Assembly: GCA_964609085.1 (NCBI GenBank)
Contig: CAZSRZ010000002.1
Span: 54,109-118,108 of the forward strand
Source: JANPLG01 sp964609085
GTDB taxonomy: Bacteria; Armatimonadota; SYMT01
Direction: 5' to 3'
Length of the DNA: 64,000 bases
Position numbers and translations under genes: made by a program. The notes beneath the pieces are model-generated. The model did not search any database and was not told where the DNA came from. It saw nothing but the letters and a program-made list of their open reading frames with translations. Below, piece by piece: positions 9,087 through 17,873 of this stretch; position 1 is the stretch's first letter, and every line of letters starts with the position of its first letter.

Positions 9087-9809
9087 CTACCCCTCTCTCC
9101 GGGCCCGGACGCATAAAAACCCCGGCTCACGCATCAGTTCCGCATGCGCGGCGGGGTCGGCCGCCGCGAAATCGTCCGTCGGCAGAGGCTCCAGACTGCC
9201 ATCCAGGCGATATCCCGCCTCCAGTACCGGGTTCAACACGGCAGAGAGGGGGCGCCGGTAGGACGGCACCACGACCGGGGTGCCGAAACCGCGCCAGGGA
9301 GTCGATTGCACCTCGACGGCGTGATAGCTGTCCGTCCACCTCATCCGCCACGCCGAGGCCGGATGCTCACACGAGAAAACCAGCCAACCCCCCGGCCTGG
9401 TGATGCGGCGGAACTCCGCCATCACCGCCCGCCAATCGAGGACATAATCCAACGCCAGAGCGCTGACGATGCCGTCGAATCGGCCGTCTTCGAAGAGCGA
9501 AAGTGGCGTGCCCAGGTCCCAGAGATCCGCTCGGGCGCGGTCCCCCAGCCGAGCGCGGAACTCCGCCAGCATCGCCGGGGAGACATCAATGCCGTGCACC
9601 TGGGCGCCCCGTCCGACCAGCGCTTCCGCGTAGGCGCCCGGTCCGCAGCCGGCATCCAGCACCTGCAGCCCCTCCAGGGCCGGAAGCAGTGAGAGCACGG
9701 CCGGCCGGTCGTAGTAGGCGTTGTGCGGCTTTGTGTCGACTCGCGCGGCATACGGACCGGCCAGTTGCTCATACGCGGCCAATGCGAGAGGTTCGTTGAG
9801 CTTCTCCAT
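9087..9809 (-). CDS. Class I SAM-dependent methyltransferase
   Basis: About 240 residues with a Methyltransf_11-type Rossmann core. The SAM-binding motif I is VLDAGCGPGAYAEAL near residue 50, followed by VHGIDVSPAMLAEFRARLG and the motif IV-like FDGIVSALALDY. The start at ATG 9809 (MEKLNEPLALAAYEQLAG) matches family N-termini; upstream codons overlap the redoxin gene. It sits 13 bases after the candidate selenoprotein gene and two bases before the hydroxyacid dehydrogenase. Substrate cannot be read from the sequence. Confidence 0.88.
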   Translation of the reverse strand: MEKLNEPLALAAYEQLAGPYAARVDTKPHNAYYDRPAVLSLLPALEGLQVLDAGCGPGAYAEALVGRGAQVHGIDVSPAMLAEFRARLGDRARADLWDLGTPLSLFEDGRFDGIVSALALDYVLDWRAVMAEFRRITRPGGWLVFSCEHPASAWRMRWTDSYHAVEVQSTPWRGFGTPVVVPSYRRPLSAVLNPVLEAGYRLDGSLEPLPTDDFAAADPAAHAELMREPGFLCVRARREG

Positions 9810-9822
9810 CGGGGCACTCCGG

Positions 9823-10317
9823 TCAGTACGTCCAGTCCTGTTTCTGCGCCAGCGCCAGGACACCCAGCAGGCACTCCGGGCTTGGCCGCCCTCGAGGACC
9901 GCTGCTGATCCAGAAGCACGAGAGCTTTCCAAGGCTGTCGATGAGGTAGACCGAGGATGCCCGATAGCAGGTGTATCCGTTCGGTCGCTGCTCGTGCGGT
10001 TCGTAGACGTCCAGGAGTTCCCCCACCGCGCCGTCCTCATCCACCAGAATCCGCGGCCGGATCTTGAACTGCTCGCGAAACACCCGGTGTTCCTCGCGGC
10101 CGCCCCGCACCATGAAGACGAGCTCCGTATTCATGCCACGCAGGATGTGCATGAAGGTGCTCCAGAGGGCGAACTCGCCCCGAGTGGTGTGTCAGAACTC
10201 GCCGCGACACGTGTGGATGATGATCATCTTGCCGAGGAAATCCCGGGATCGCCACACTCTGTCCTCCGTGTCGCGCAGCTCCAGATCGAGATCCTGTCCG
10301 TTCACCAGGCGCGGCAT
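9823..10317 (-). CDS. Redoxin/peroxiredoxin-like protein with in-frame TGA, candidate selenoprotein
   Basis: Read from ATG 10317, one frame runs 164 residues to 9823, interrupted only by TGA at 10194-10192 (residue 42). Around it the protein reads CRGEF-U-HTTRGEF. Redoxins of the AhpC/TSA type normally carry FYRGxWCPxCRxEL, so the TGA falls exactly on the peroxidatic Cys. The C-terminal half (RASSVYLIDSLGKLSCFW, then RPSPECLL) is also redoxin-like. A bacterial-SECIS-like hairpin follows the TGA at the right distance. I read the TGA as selenocysteine, giving a UxxT active site. Probable role: thiol-dependent peroxide or disulfide reduction. The alternative is a nonsense-mutated pseudogene; without readthrough only residues from Met56 could be made. 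Confidence 0.8.
10162..10187 (-). promoter_or_regulatory. Candidate bacterial SECIS hairpin downstream of the TGA
   Basis: Starting four bases after the TGA, the minus strand folds as GGGCG/CGCCC (10180-10176 with 10171-10167) closing the loop AGUU. A G-U pair and, past a small internal loop, CCA/UGG at the base extend the stem. The apical loop begins about 16 bases after the TGA and has G as its second base. This agrees with the known bacterial SECIS consensus (small loop, G in the first two positions, 16-37 bases from UGA). The fold was made by eye. Confidence 0.7.
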
Positions 10318-10320
10318 GGG

Positions 10321-10509
10321 TCACAGGCCCTCACTGGCGTGGGGAGGCGCCGGGCGAAACAGCGCGAAGCAGCTCATGCATCGGAGCGACTCCATTCCAT
10401 GGGTCATGACCACCTCCAACGTACCGCAGCACTCGGGGCAGAAATCCCGGTCGGAGATCTCCATACGCATCACATCACCGCGAACCACGGCCTCGGTCAC
10501 AAATCGCAT
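10321..10509 (-). CDS. Small zinc-ribbon protein (62 aa)
   Basis: Residues 24-47 contain CPECC and CMSC, two Cys pairs (C24/C27 and C44/C47, with an extra C28) typical of a rubredoxin-like or zinc-ribbon fold that binds one metal ion. No other domain fits in 62 residues. Its ATG overlaps the end of the ferredoxin gene by 13 bases. Its TGA is three bases before the redoxin start, so translation is probably coupled. The setting between a [2Fe-2S] protein and a candidate selenocysteine redoxin suggests a redox or metal-handling role; this is inference. Confidence 0.75.
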   Translation of the reverse strand: MRFVTEAVVRGDVMRMEISDRDFCPECCGTLEVVMTHGMESLRCMSCFALFRPAPPHASEGL

Positions 10510-10940
10510 TGGAGTTCTGGAGCCGCTGAGAGCGGCTGGCTTGCGGGCGGCTGGCTGGAGAGTGGATTACTGGCGAACGCGAACTCAGCCACCGGGCGAC
10601 CGCCGATGAGGTGCTCCTGGATGATCCGCTCGCATACCTCGGGGGTAACTCCAGCATACCAGGTGCCGTCCGGATAGACGACGGCGGTGGGGCCTTGACG
10701 GCATATCCGCAGGCATCCAACCTTGCTTCGGTAGACAGCGCCGTTCACCAGCCCCAGTTCCTTCAACCGGCGCTTCAGGTAGTCCCAAGTCGCCAGGCCG
10801 ACTTCGGACGAGCAGCAGTCTGGCCCGACGCACAGCAGCATGTGCCGCCGGTACTCACCGATACCGAGCGCCTCGGCGATGCGTTCGAGCTGGCCACGCG
10901 GGGGCAGAGCCTCTTCTTCTGGGGTGAGTTCAACCGCCAT
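10497..10940 (-). CDS. Thioredoxin-fold (2Fe-2S) ferredoxin
   Basis: About 147 residues. The cysteine pattern C37-x4-C42 and C76-x3-C80 (CVGPDC and GCLRIC) matches the NuoE-like thioredoxin-fold [2Fe-2S] ferredoxins found as stand-alone electron carriers. The following RQGPTAVVYPDGTWYAGVTPE is typical of this family. The ATG at 10940 is used, with a purine-rich GGGGG upstream, eight bases after the moaB stop. The C-terminal tail after residue 120 is low-complexity (SQPPASQPLS). Cytoplasmic electron transfer is likely; the partner is unknown, but the redoxin two genes downstream is a candidate. Confidence 0.87.
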   Translation of the reverse strand: MAVELTPEEEALPPRGQLERIAEALGIGEYRRHMLLCVGPDCCSSEVGLATWDYLKRRLKELGLVNGAVYRSKVGCLRICRQGPTAVVYPDGTWYAGVTPEVCERIIQEHLIGGRPVAEFAFASNPLSSQPPASQPLSAAPELQCDL

Positions 10941-10948
10941 GCATCCCC

Positions 10949-11473
10949 CTACCGCAAGATCTCCCACACCAGGTGGTCCAGTTCCGGCACGATCAGCTTC
11001 TCCAGTGCCAGCTTCACCGCGTTCGTGCTGCCGGGCATGCTGAAGATGAGTCGGTTTGAGTAGACTCCCGCGGTCGCCCGGCTCAACATCGCCGCGGGGC
11101 CGACCTGTTCGTAGCTGAGCACCCGGAAGATCTCTCCGAAGCCGGGGAGAGTCTTTTCCAGGAGGCCGGTAACGGCGTCATAAGTCGTGTCCCGCTTTGC
11201 GATCCCGGTGCCGCCATTGATGAGGATGGCGAGCGCCGGGGTGGTAGCGATGATGCGGTGTATCGCGGCCTCAATCAGACTCGGCTCGTCGCGCACGATC
11301 TCGTGGAACACCACCTGGTGGCCCGCGGCTTCCAGTTGCTCACGGATGGTCCGCCCGCTGGTGTCCGTCTCCGGGGTCCGCGTGTCGCTGGCGGTGATGA
11401 TTGCGCAAGTAACGGGACCGCGCTCGGCGGCGGCGGCGCGGTGGGCCTGAGTTGAGGGACTGGCCTCGGACAT
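10949..11473 (-). CDS. moaB: MoaB/MogA-family molybdenum cofactor biosynthesis protein
   Basis: Adenylylates molybdopterin or assists its handling during molybdenum-cofactor synthesis, in the cytoplasm. It has 174 residues with the MoCF-binding signatures ILINGGTGIAKRDTT and FSMPGSTNAVKLALEKLI, and ends in LDHLVWEILR as MoaB proteins do. GGGAG precedes the ATG with good spacing. It is the first gene of the minus-strand run that includes the ferredoxin, zinc-ribbon and candidate selenoprotein genes. Molybdoenzymes often use ferredoxins, but no molybdoenzyme is in this window. Confidence 0.93.
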   Translation of the reverse strand: MSEASPSTQAHRAAAAERGPVTCAIITASDTRTPETDTSGRTIREQLEAAGHQVVFHEIVRDEPSLIEAAIHRIIATTPALAILINGGTGIAKRDTTYDAVTGLLEKTLPGFGEIFRVLSYEQVGPAAMLSRATAGVYSNRLIFSMPGSTNAVKLALEKLIVPELDHLVWEILR

Positions 11474-11598
11474 GGAATCTCCCGCCGGTCAGCCGAGCCG
11501 GAGTAGCTGCGGGTGCGGCCATTGATTGTAGTCCCCACACCACCCACAGACAAAGGGTAAACCCCCGGGCGGAGGCGCTCCACGCGGGGTCCCCGGCG

Positions 11599-12645
11599 CT
11601 ACAGGAGTACCCGCATTCCTGTCGCCGCGCTTTCGTAGGCGGCGAGGCACATCGCCGTGGAAACCTTTCCGCCGTGGGCGTCACAGTCCGGCAGTTCGTC
11701 GCGCAGCAACTGGTCAATCCAGGGTCGGGGGACGGCGGCGATCCGCTCGCCGTGGGTCTGCGGGATCGGCATGTGGATTTCCTCAAACCGCTGCCCCGCC
11801 CCGCGACGGAGCAGCTTCAGCGGGGCCGCCCCGGGCGGCGCGTGCGGGGTGGAGACGCCGTCGCCGAAGTAGTGGTGGAGCGTGGCCTGGTCGCCGTAGA
11901 TCTCCGTGGTGATCTCGGCACCCAGGGTAACGGAGGCATTGTAGAGCAGGCCAAACGAGCGGTCGGCGAAGCGGTAGATTGCCATCCCGGTATCGTCCGG
12001 AGCGCAGTTCGTGAGCGCGTTGCCGATTTCCGCCATCACGCTGACCGGCTTGCCCAGCATCCAGTAGAGGAAGTCCGCAGCGTGGACGGCGTCGTCCATG
12101 AACATGCCTTTGTTGGCCACCGGTTCGATATGCCAGCGGCTGGGGCCGGTGACGAACGTCTCGTTGAAGAGGAGATTCAGGCAGTGTCGGCGGCGCAGGG
12201 TGCCGATCTTGCCGAAGATCCCCTCCTCTGCCATTTGCTTCATCCGCTGATTGACGGGATCGCAGCGCATCTGGAACGCCATCCGCAGGGTGACTCCGGC
12301 CCGTTCTACCGCCTGGATGATCGTGTCGCAGTCCGCCACGGTGAGGGCCATCGGTTTCTGGAGCAGGATCTGTTTGCCCGCCGCTGCCGCAGCAAGGCAG
12401 TGCGCCGTGTGTTTGTTGGTCTCACTGGTGACGATGACGGCGTCGATGTCCGGCCGACCGAGTAGATCCTCCAGGTGGGGAGAGTAGTCCATCCCGAAGG
12501 AGGCTGCCTGCTTCTCGCCCCGCGCGGTGTCATCGTCCCAGGCAGCCACCAGGCGCACGTCGTCCCACTGCTTCATCTGGTTGCAGTACATGACGACGTG
12601 CCCGTGGGCGAAGCTGATCACCCCAATCCCGATCTTCTTCCCCAT
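11599..12645 (-). CDS. Gfo/Idh/MocA-family oxidoreductase (cytoplasmic)
   Basis: About 348 residues without a signal sequence. Its N-terminal Rossmann fold starts IGIGVISFAHGHVVMY, with VIVTSETNKH in the following strands. The active-site motif is LQKPMALTVADCD, with Gln replacing the usual Glu of EKP. The C-terminal domain has GMFMDDAVHAADFLYWMLG, with the conserved His pair region shifted to DDAVH. It lies 48 bases downstream of a GDSL hydrolase gene on the same strand and could share its transcript. A sugar or inositol-type substrate is likely but not determined. Confidence 0.85.
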   Translation of the reverse strand: MGKKIGIGVISFAHGHVVMYCNQMKQWDDVRLVAAWDDDTARGEKQAASFGMDYSPHLEDLLGRPDIDAVIVTSETNKHTAHCLAAAAAGKQILLQKPMALTVADCDTIIQAVERAGVTLRMAFQMRCDPVNQRMKQMAEEGIFGKIGTLRRRHCLNLLFNETFVTGPSRWHIEPVANKGMFMDDAVHAADFLYWMLGKPVSVMAEIGNALTNCAPDDTGMAIYRFADRSFGLLYNASVTLGAEITTEIYGDQATLHHYFGDGVSTPHAPPGAAPLKLLRRGAGQRFEEIHMPIPQTHGERIAAVPRPWIDQLLRDELPDCDAHGGKVSTAMCLAAYESAATGMRVLL

Positions 12646-12693
12646 CCGTTCGATCCGATCTCTCTCTGAAGCTCACCGACCCGTCGTGCCGGA

Positions 12694-13941
12694 TCAGGCT
12701 GAGGTCACCGACCACTGGTGCGGGCGCAGAGCCAGCGCCGTCCGGACGGCCTCTTCCAGTGGAAGCTGTCCCTTGGCGCGCTCCTCGATCAACTTTGCCT
12801 TGTCCGCCTCGGGCACGCCGCCGTTCAGCACCACGCCGCGGAAGATCTGATCGTGGTAGTAGCGGTTCTTCGCCACGACGGCATCGTGCACGGCCTTCGC
12901 CTGCGACGCGATGGGTCCGGCATCGATCATCGCCAGGTTCACGCCCTGGGCCAGCGCTGCGGCGTCCGTGGTGAGCACCATCTCATCGTCGATGCGGATG
13001 TTGTAGCTGCCGGATTTCAGTCCTGTAACTCGCAGCACGTAGCGGTTGAGTTCCTCGACGATCGGCACCCACTCCAGAATTGCGCGCCCACGCGGATCAA
13101 TGTGCCAGGGCAGCGCGTCATCCGCGCGCTCGAAACTGATTCCACCGCGCTCGCTCTTCAGCTTGCTGATCTTGCATCCGACGGCCTTTCCGGCGCGACG
13201 ACGGCCGGCATCCACGGCGGCTTCGGTGACGAGTGGCCCGGCACCGAGGCCCTTGAGGATCGCCCACGCCATGAGATACTGCCCCGTCGCCCCGGGGTGG
13301 ACGGCGTCCCCGCCGTTGATCCGGAGTTTTGGATCGCGGTCACGGGCCTTCTGGAGGGCGGCGACGTGCGGATGGAACTGATCGACGAAGGTAAAGCCGT
13401 TCTCGTCGGCCACGGCTTTGGCATTAGCCGCAAACGTCTCCAGGGTCTGGTTGTAGCCTTCCAGCGCGGAGCCGTCTTCTTTTTTCTCCACCGGGCTGGA
13501 TGAGAGGATGGCGGTGCGCACCTTCGCGGCTTTGAGCTGTTCCGCCATTCCCTTTAGCCCGACGACGTAGGCCTGCAGCCGGGCGGGGTCCGGCGGCTGT
13601 CGGTAGCCGCCATCGTTCATGCCGAAGGTAATGGTGCACGCCGTGGGCTGGAACGTGAGGATGTCGCGGACCGTTCGGCGGTTGCCGCCCGTCGAGGTGT
13701 CGCCGCCGATGCCCACATTCCGGAACGCCAGGCTCCACGTTGGGTGGCGGCTGACGACAAAGGCCTCGACGTAGTTGGAGTGGAGGAGTTGCTCGGTGAT
13801 GCTGTCCCCGATCATCACCACGCGATCGCCATCCCGAAAGAAGCCAGCGGGAGCATCCGCGGCCAGAATCGGCCGGCCCAGGTCGTGAGCGCCCAGCGTC
13901 AGGGCGGAGGCCGTCAGGCCCAGAAAACATCTTCGATCCAT
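12694..13941 (-). CDS. SGNH/GDSL-family hydrolase, exported
   Basis: Esterase-type hydrolase, about 415 residues. DRRCFLGLTASALTLGAHD is a twin-arginine leader. Block I is VMIGDSITEQ (catalytic Ser), block III is ITFGMNDGGY (Gly-Asn), and block V is DAVHPGATGQYLMAW (catalytic His, with the Asp three before). The ATG at 13941 has GAGAGGAG upstream. SGNH proteins of this architecture often deacetylate plant polysaccharides or rhamnogalacturonan; the substrate here is not determined. It is followed by a Gfo/Idh/MocA gene. Confidence 0.88.
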   Translation of the reverse strand: MDRRCFLGLTASALTLGAHDLGRPILAADAPAGFFRDGDRVVMIGDSITEQLLHSNYVEAFVVSRHPTWSLAFRNVGIGGDTSTGGNRRTVRDILTFQPTACTITFGMNDGGYRQPPDPARLQAYVVGLKGMAEQLKAAKVRTAILSSSPVEKKEDGSALEGYNQTLETFAANAKAVADENGFTFVDQFHPHVAALQKARDRDPKLRINGGDAVHPGATGQYLMAWAILKGLGAGPLVTEAAVDAGRRRAGKAVGCKISKLKSERGGISFERADDALPWHIDPRGRAILEWVPIVEELNRYVLRVTGLKSGSYNIRIDDEMVLTTDAAALAQGVNLAMIDAGPIASQAKAVHDAVVAKNRYYHDQIFRGVVLNGGVPEADKAKLIEERAKGQLPLEEAVRTALALRPHQWSVTSA

Positions 13942-14392
13942 CACGCCGCTCCTCTCGTCCCGACCGTGTGCCCGGACACTCCCCACCCATTCGGGACGGG
14001 AGCCCAACGTCCCTTCACGACGCCACAGGCGAGGGGACGGGTATCGGGCTCGAGGAGGCCGGAATCACCGATTCTTGGGATGAGCCGGGCGATGGACGGC
14101 TTCCACCTGGGGGTCGATTGCTGCGGGAGCCGCCGCGGCACGGCCCGCATCCGCCATGGAAGCGCGGCCGCTCGCGGCGATTGCACTGGCGACGGGGGAA
14201 TCGCATCATCATCCGCCTCCCACGGTTGGCGGGCGATCCGGCGCGGCGCATACTTCATGCAGCGGGTCCTTCGATTGACACCGGATGGCACCTGCCGCCG
14301 CACTTGCCGACTCCGCCTCGGCGGAAACGCACTGGGCGGATGCGGCCCTCCCTTTCTCGACCACCGCTCCGCGGAGATTGCCCGGCCCCGCC
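13942..14392. other. Divergent intergenic region without recognised gene
   Basis: This 451-base region lies between the SGNH hydrolase (minus) and dnaE (plus) and should contain both promoters. TTGACA occurs at 14275-14280, but no matching -10 follows at 16-18 bases. I see no tRNA, riboswitch or conserved small protein. Confidence 0.5.
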
Positions 14393-17300
14393 ATGTCGTT
14401 CGTGCACCTGCACTGTCACACCGAAGGCAGCCTGCTCGACGGCATGTGTCGCTCCAAGGACATGGCCCGGCAGGCAGCCGAGTTCGGGATGCCTGCCGTG
14501 GCCATCACCGATCACGGCGTGATGTACAACGTCATCCAGTTCTACGAGAACTGCACCGACGCCGGAGTGAAGCCGATCATCGGCTGCGAGGTGTACGTGG
14601 CCCCCGGCAAGCGGCAGGAGCGGGGGAGAGGTAGGGGAGAGGACAACTATTACCACATGCTCCTGCTCGCGCAGAACGAGCAGGGTTACAAGAACCTCAT
14701 CAAGCTCGTCAGTCGCGGCTACCTGGAGGGGTTTTACTACAAGCCCCGCGTGGACAAAGAGCTGCTCTCCGAGTACAGCGAGGGCCTCATCGCCACCAGC
14801 GCCTGTCTCGGCGGAGAGATCTGCAACGCCATCCTGCGGGGTGAGCTGAAGCAGGCGAGATACCGGGCTTCGCAGTTGCGGGAGATCTACGGCCCGGAGC
14901 GGTTCTTCCTGGAGCTGCAGAACCACGGTCTACCCGACCAGCAGGTGGCCAATGAGGAACTGGTGCGCATCGCCGCGGAGTTGAGCATCCCGCTGGTGGC
15001 GACGAACGATGTCCACTACCTGCGGACGCAGGACGCCGATCCGCACGAAGTGCTGCTGTGCATCCAGACCGGCCACACGATGAACGACGCCAAACGGCTG
15101 CGCTACGGGCCGCCGAATTTCTACCTCCGCAGCCCGGAAGAGATGGCCACGCTCTTCGCCGCCTGGCCCGAAGCACTGGAGAACACTCTCCGGATTGCCG
15201 ACCAGTGCAACTTCAAGTTCGACTTCACCCAGACCCACCTCCCGCACTGCGACGTGCCGAAGGGGCACACTCACGACACCTGGCTGGAACGACTCTGCCG
15301 CGAAGCGATCCCCGACAAGTACCCCTTCGTCACCGAGGAGTTGGAGCAGCGCCTCGTCTACGAACTGGACGTCATCCGGACCAAGGGCTACTCCGCCTAC
15401 TTCCTGATCGTGCACGACTTCGTCCGCTTCGGCCGGAGCCGGGGCATCATGTCCCAGGCCCGGGGCTCGGCAGCCGGCAGTCTCGTTTCCTTCCTGCTCG
15501 GCCTGACCGTCATCGATCCGCTGCGCTACAACCTGCTCTTCGAGCGCTTCCTCAACCGCGATCGCAAGTCGATGCCCGACATCGACCTGGATTTCGCGGA
15601 CGACCGGCGGGATGAGGTGATCCAGTACTGCCGTGACCGTTACGGCGCAGATCACGTTGCCCAGATCATCGCCTTCGGAACCATGGCGGCCAAGGCGGCA
15701 GTACGCGATGCCGGCCGTGCCCTGGAGTACCCGATCCCCGAAGTGGATCGTGTCGCCAAACTGATCCCGACCACGCCCGGCACCCGCCTGGACGAAACGC
15801 TGACGGGCGTGCCCGAACTGAAGACGATGTATGACGGTGACGAGCGCGTGCGCAAGCTCGTCGATGCGGCCCGGAGCGTGGAGGGGCTCTACCGCCACGC
15901 CAGCGTGCATGCCGCGGGGGTGGTGATCACCCGCGAGCCCGTCATGGAATACGCCCCCGTTCAGCGGATGACCGACGACAACATCGCGATCCAGTACGAG
16001 ATGAACGACGCCGAGAAGATCGGCCTCGTCAAGATGGACTTCCTGGGTCTGCGCAACCTGACCGTCGTGGACGGGTGCCTGCGGGCACTCCGCGAGAGCC
16101 GCGGCATCGACATCGTCCTGAAGGATGTGCCGCTGGACGATCCTCGCACGTACCACCTTCTCCAGCAGGGCGATTCGATCGGCGTGTTCCAATTCGAGTC
16201 GGCCGGAATGCAGAAACTGCTCCGCAGCCTGCGCCCGGACCGTCTGGAGGACCTGATCGCCCTCGTCGCCCTGTATAGGCCCGGGCCGCTGCAGAGCGGC
16301 ATGGCGGAGCAGTTCGTGCGCCGCAAACACGGCCTCGAGCCGATCCGCTACGAGCACCCTCTGCTAGAGCCGATCCTCTCCAACAGCTACGGCATCGTGC
16401 TCTATCAGGAGCAAGTCATGCAGATCACGATGGCCATGTCGGGCTTCTCCGCCGGGCAGGCCGAAGCCGCGATGAAGGCGATGAGCAAGAAGAAAGCGGA
16501 CGTGATGGTCCGCCTGAAGCCCGAGTTCCTGGAGGGCGCCGTAGAACGCGGCGTGGATAGGAAGATCGCGGAGCAAATCTACGAGGTGATGTACAACTTC
16601 GCCTCCTACGGCTTCAACTTGAACCACAGCGCCGCCTACGCCGTGTTGAGCTACCACACCGCATATCTGAAGGCGAACTATCCCTGCGAGTTCATGGCCA
16701 ACAACCTCTCATCCATCGTGGACAAGAAGGACAAGCTGGCGCTCTACATCCACGACGTGCGCCGGACGGGGATAGAGTTGCGCCCGCCAAGCGTCCAGGA
16801 GAGCCGCGCCGAGTTCACCGTCGAAGCCCTGCCGGATGAGCGGGCGGGAACGCGGGGCGCGATCCGCATGGGGCTGGATGCCATCAAGTCTGTCGGCAGG
16901 CCGGCCGTCGAGGCCATTCTCCGCGCCCGGGAAGCCGGGCCGTTCCGTGGGTTTACGGACTTCGTCCGCCGCATCTGCGCAGCGGCGGAGGGTGCCCCCA
17001 TCAACAAGACCGCGATCGAGAATCTGATCAAGTGCGGGGCGCTGGATGGCCTGCCCGGGCATCGAGCGCAGTTCCTGGCTGTGCTCGAGCCGGCACTTGG
17101 TGCGGCCTCCGCGGCGAGGCGGCAGGCGGCGTGTGGGCAGGGCTCCCTCTTTGGGGGGGATGAGTCGGACGGCGACTCCGAGTTGCCGTTGCCCCACGCA
17201 CCGCACCTTTCTCGCCGTGACGCCCTCTCGCTCGAACGCGAGCTGCTTGGGGTCTACGTCTCCGACCACCCCCTTCGCGAGGTAGAAGGCGCGCTGCGCA

Positions 17301-17863
17301 GCGTGGTCTCCACCCTGGCCGCAGAGTTGCCCGAGCGCAAGGATCGCGACGAGGTCACGATCGGAGGCTGCATTTCCCAGGTGACCACGCGGTACACCAA
17401 AAAGAATGAGGCGATGGCGAACGTCGTCCTCGAAGACGTGACGGGTCAGATGACGGTAGTGTTCTTTCCTCGAACCTACGAGAAGTACCGCGATGAGTTG
17501 GTGGCGGAGAGAATCGTCATCATCAAGGGTCGAGCCAGCGTCCGTGATCGTCTCGGCGAGGACGAAGACACGCCGGCCACCGTCGAGGTGAGGGGCGAAG
17601 AGGTGACCATTCTGGAAACACCGTCCACCTCGCGGCAGCCTCGCGTCCATGTGAAGCTGAGACAGGCTCGCCGCCAGGAGTTGCTGACGATGAAGCACAT
17701 CTTTGCCGCCAACCCCGGGCCCGCGCCCTTGTTGGTGCACATCGAGGGTGACGGCTCGGAGGAGACGGTCATCTCGAGCCTCCGGGTGGATCTCAGTCCG
17801 AAGCTGGTGCAGGAATTGAGCGCCGTGGCCGGGCGTGCAGGCGGGATGGTCTGGGTGGAGTGA
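14393..17863 (+). CDS. dnaE: DNA polymerase III subunit alpha
   Basis: Replicative polymerase, 1156 residues, normal DnaE1 size. Start at ATG 14393 because MSFVHLHCHTEGSLLDG is the N-terminal PHP domain; 36 upstream in-frame codons are unrelated. The palm domain has the catalytic acidic motif PDIDLDFADDRRDEV near residue 395. Fingers and helix-hairpin-helix regions follow, including AIENLIKCGALDGLPGHR. QGSLF near residue 916 fits a beta-clamp-binding motif. A C-terminal OB fold (TIGGCISQVTTRYTKKNEAMA) completes the chain. No dnaN, dnaX or imuB is adjacent. Its stop is ten bases before the amidase start. Confidence 0.97.
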   Translation: MSFVHLHCHTEGSLLDGMCRSKDMARQAAEFGMPAVAITDHGVMYNVIQFYENCTDAGVKPIIGCEVYVAPGKRQERGRGRGEDNYYHMLLLAQNEQGYKNLIKLVSRGYLEGFYYKPRVDKELLSEYSEGLIATSACLGGEICNAILRGELKQARYRASQLREIYGPERFFLELQNHGLPDQQVANEELVRIAAELSIPLVATNDVHYLRTQDADPHEVLLCIQTGHTMNDAKRLRYGPPNFYLRSPEEMATLFAAWPEALENTLRIADQCNFKFDFTQTHLPHCDVPKGHTHDTWLERLCREAIPDKYPFVTEELEQRLVYELDVIRTKGYSAYFLIVHDFVRFGRSRGIMSQARGSAAGSLVSFLLGLTVIDPLRYNLLFERFLNRDRKSMPDIDLDFADDRRDEVIQYCRDRYGADHVAQIIAFGTMAAKAAVRDAGRALEYPIPEVDRVAKLIPTTPGTRLDETLTGVPELKTMYDGDERVRKLVDAARSVEGLYRHASVHAAGVVITREPVMEYAPVQRMTDDNIAIQYEMNDAEKIGLVKMDFLGLRNLTVVDGCLRALRESRGIDIVLKDVPLDDPRTYHLLQQGDSIGVFQFESAGMQKLLRSLRPDRLEDLIALVALYRPGPLQSGMAEQFVRRKHGLEPIRYEHPLLEPILSNSYGIVLYQEQVMQITMAMSGFSAGQAEAAMKAMSKKKADVMVRLKPEFLEGAVERGVDRKIAEQIYEVMYNFASYGFNLNHSAAYAVLSYHTAYLKANYPCEFMANNLSSIVDKKDKLALYIHDVRRTGIELRPPSVQESRAEFTVEALPDERAGTRGAIRMGLDAIKSVGRPAVEAILRAREAGPFRGFTDFVRRICAAAEGAPINKTAIENLIKCGALDGLPGHRAQFLAVLEPALGAASAARRQAACGQGSLFGGDESDGDSELPLPHAPHLSRRDALSLERELLGVYVSDHPLREVEGALRSVVSTLAAELPERKDRDEVTIGGCISQVTTRYTKKNEAMANVVLEDVTGQMTVVFFPRTYEKYRDELVAERIVIIKGRASVRDRLGEDEDTPATVEVRGEEVTILETPSTSRQPRVHVKLRQARRQELLTMKHIFAANPGPAPLLVHIEGDGSEETVISSLRVDLSPKLVQELSAVAGRAGGMVWVE

Positions 17864-17873
17864 GGAGAGCGCA

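Noticed and set aside
10153..10317. Redoxin gene as simple pseudogene with a premature stop
   Set aside because: Not excluded, but the TGA sits exactly at the catalytic Cys, is followed by a SECIS-like hairpin, and the frame is otherwise intact in a tight operon.
10037..10324. Alternative minus-strand frame across the redoxin gene
   Set aside because: It has His/Arg-rich, non-domain sequence, while the TGA-containing frame matches the redoxin fold on both sides.
14275..14303. Promoter with TTGACA upstream of dnaE
   Set aside because: No -10-like hexamer occurs at 16-18 bases downstream.
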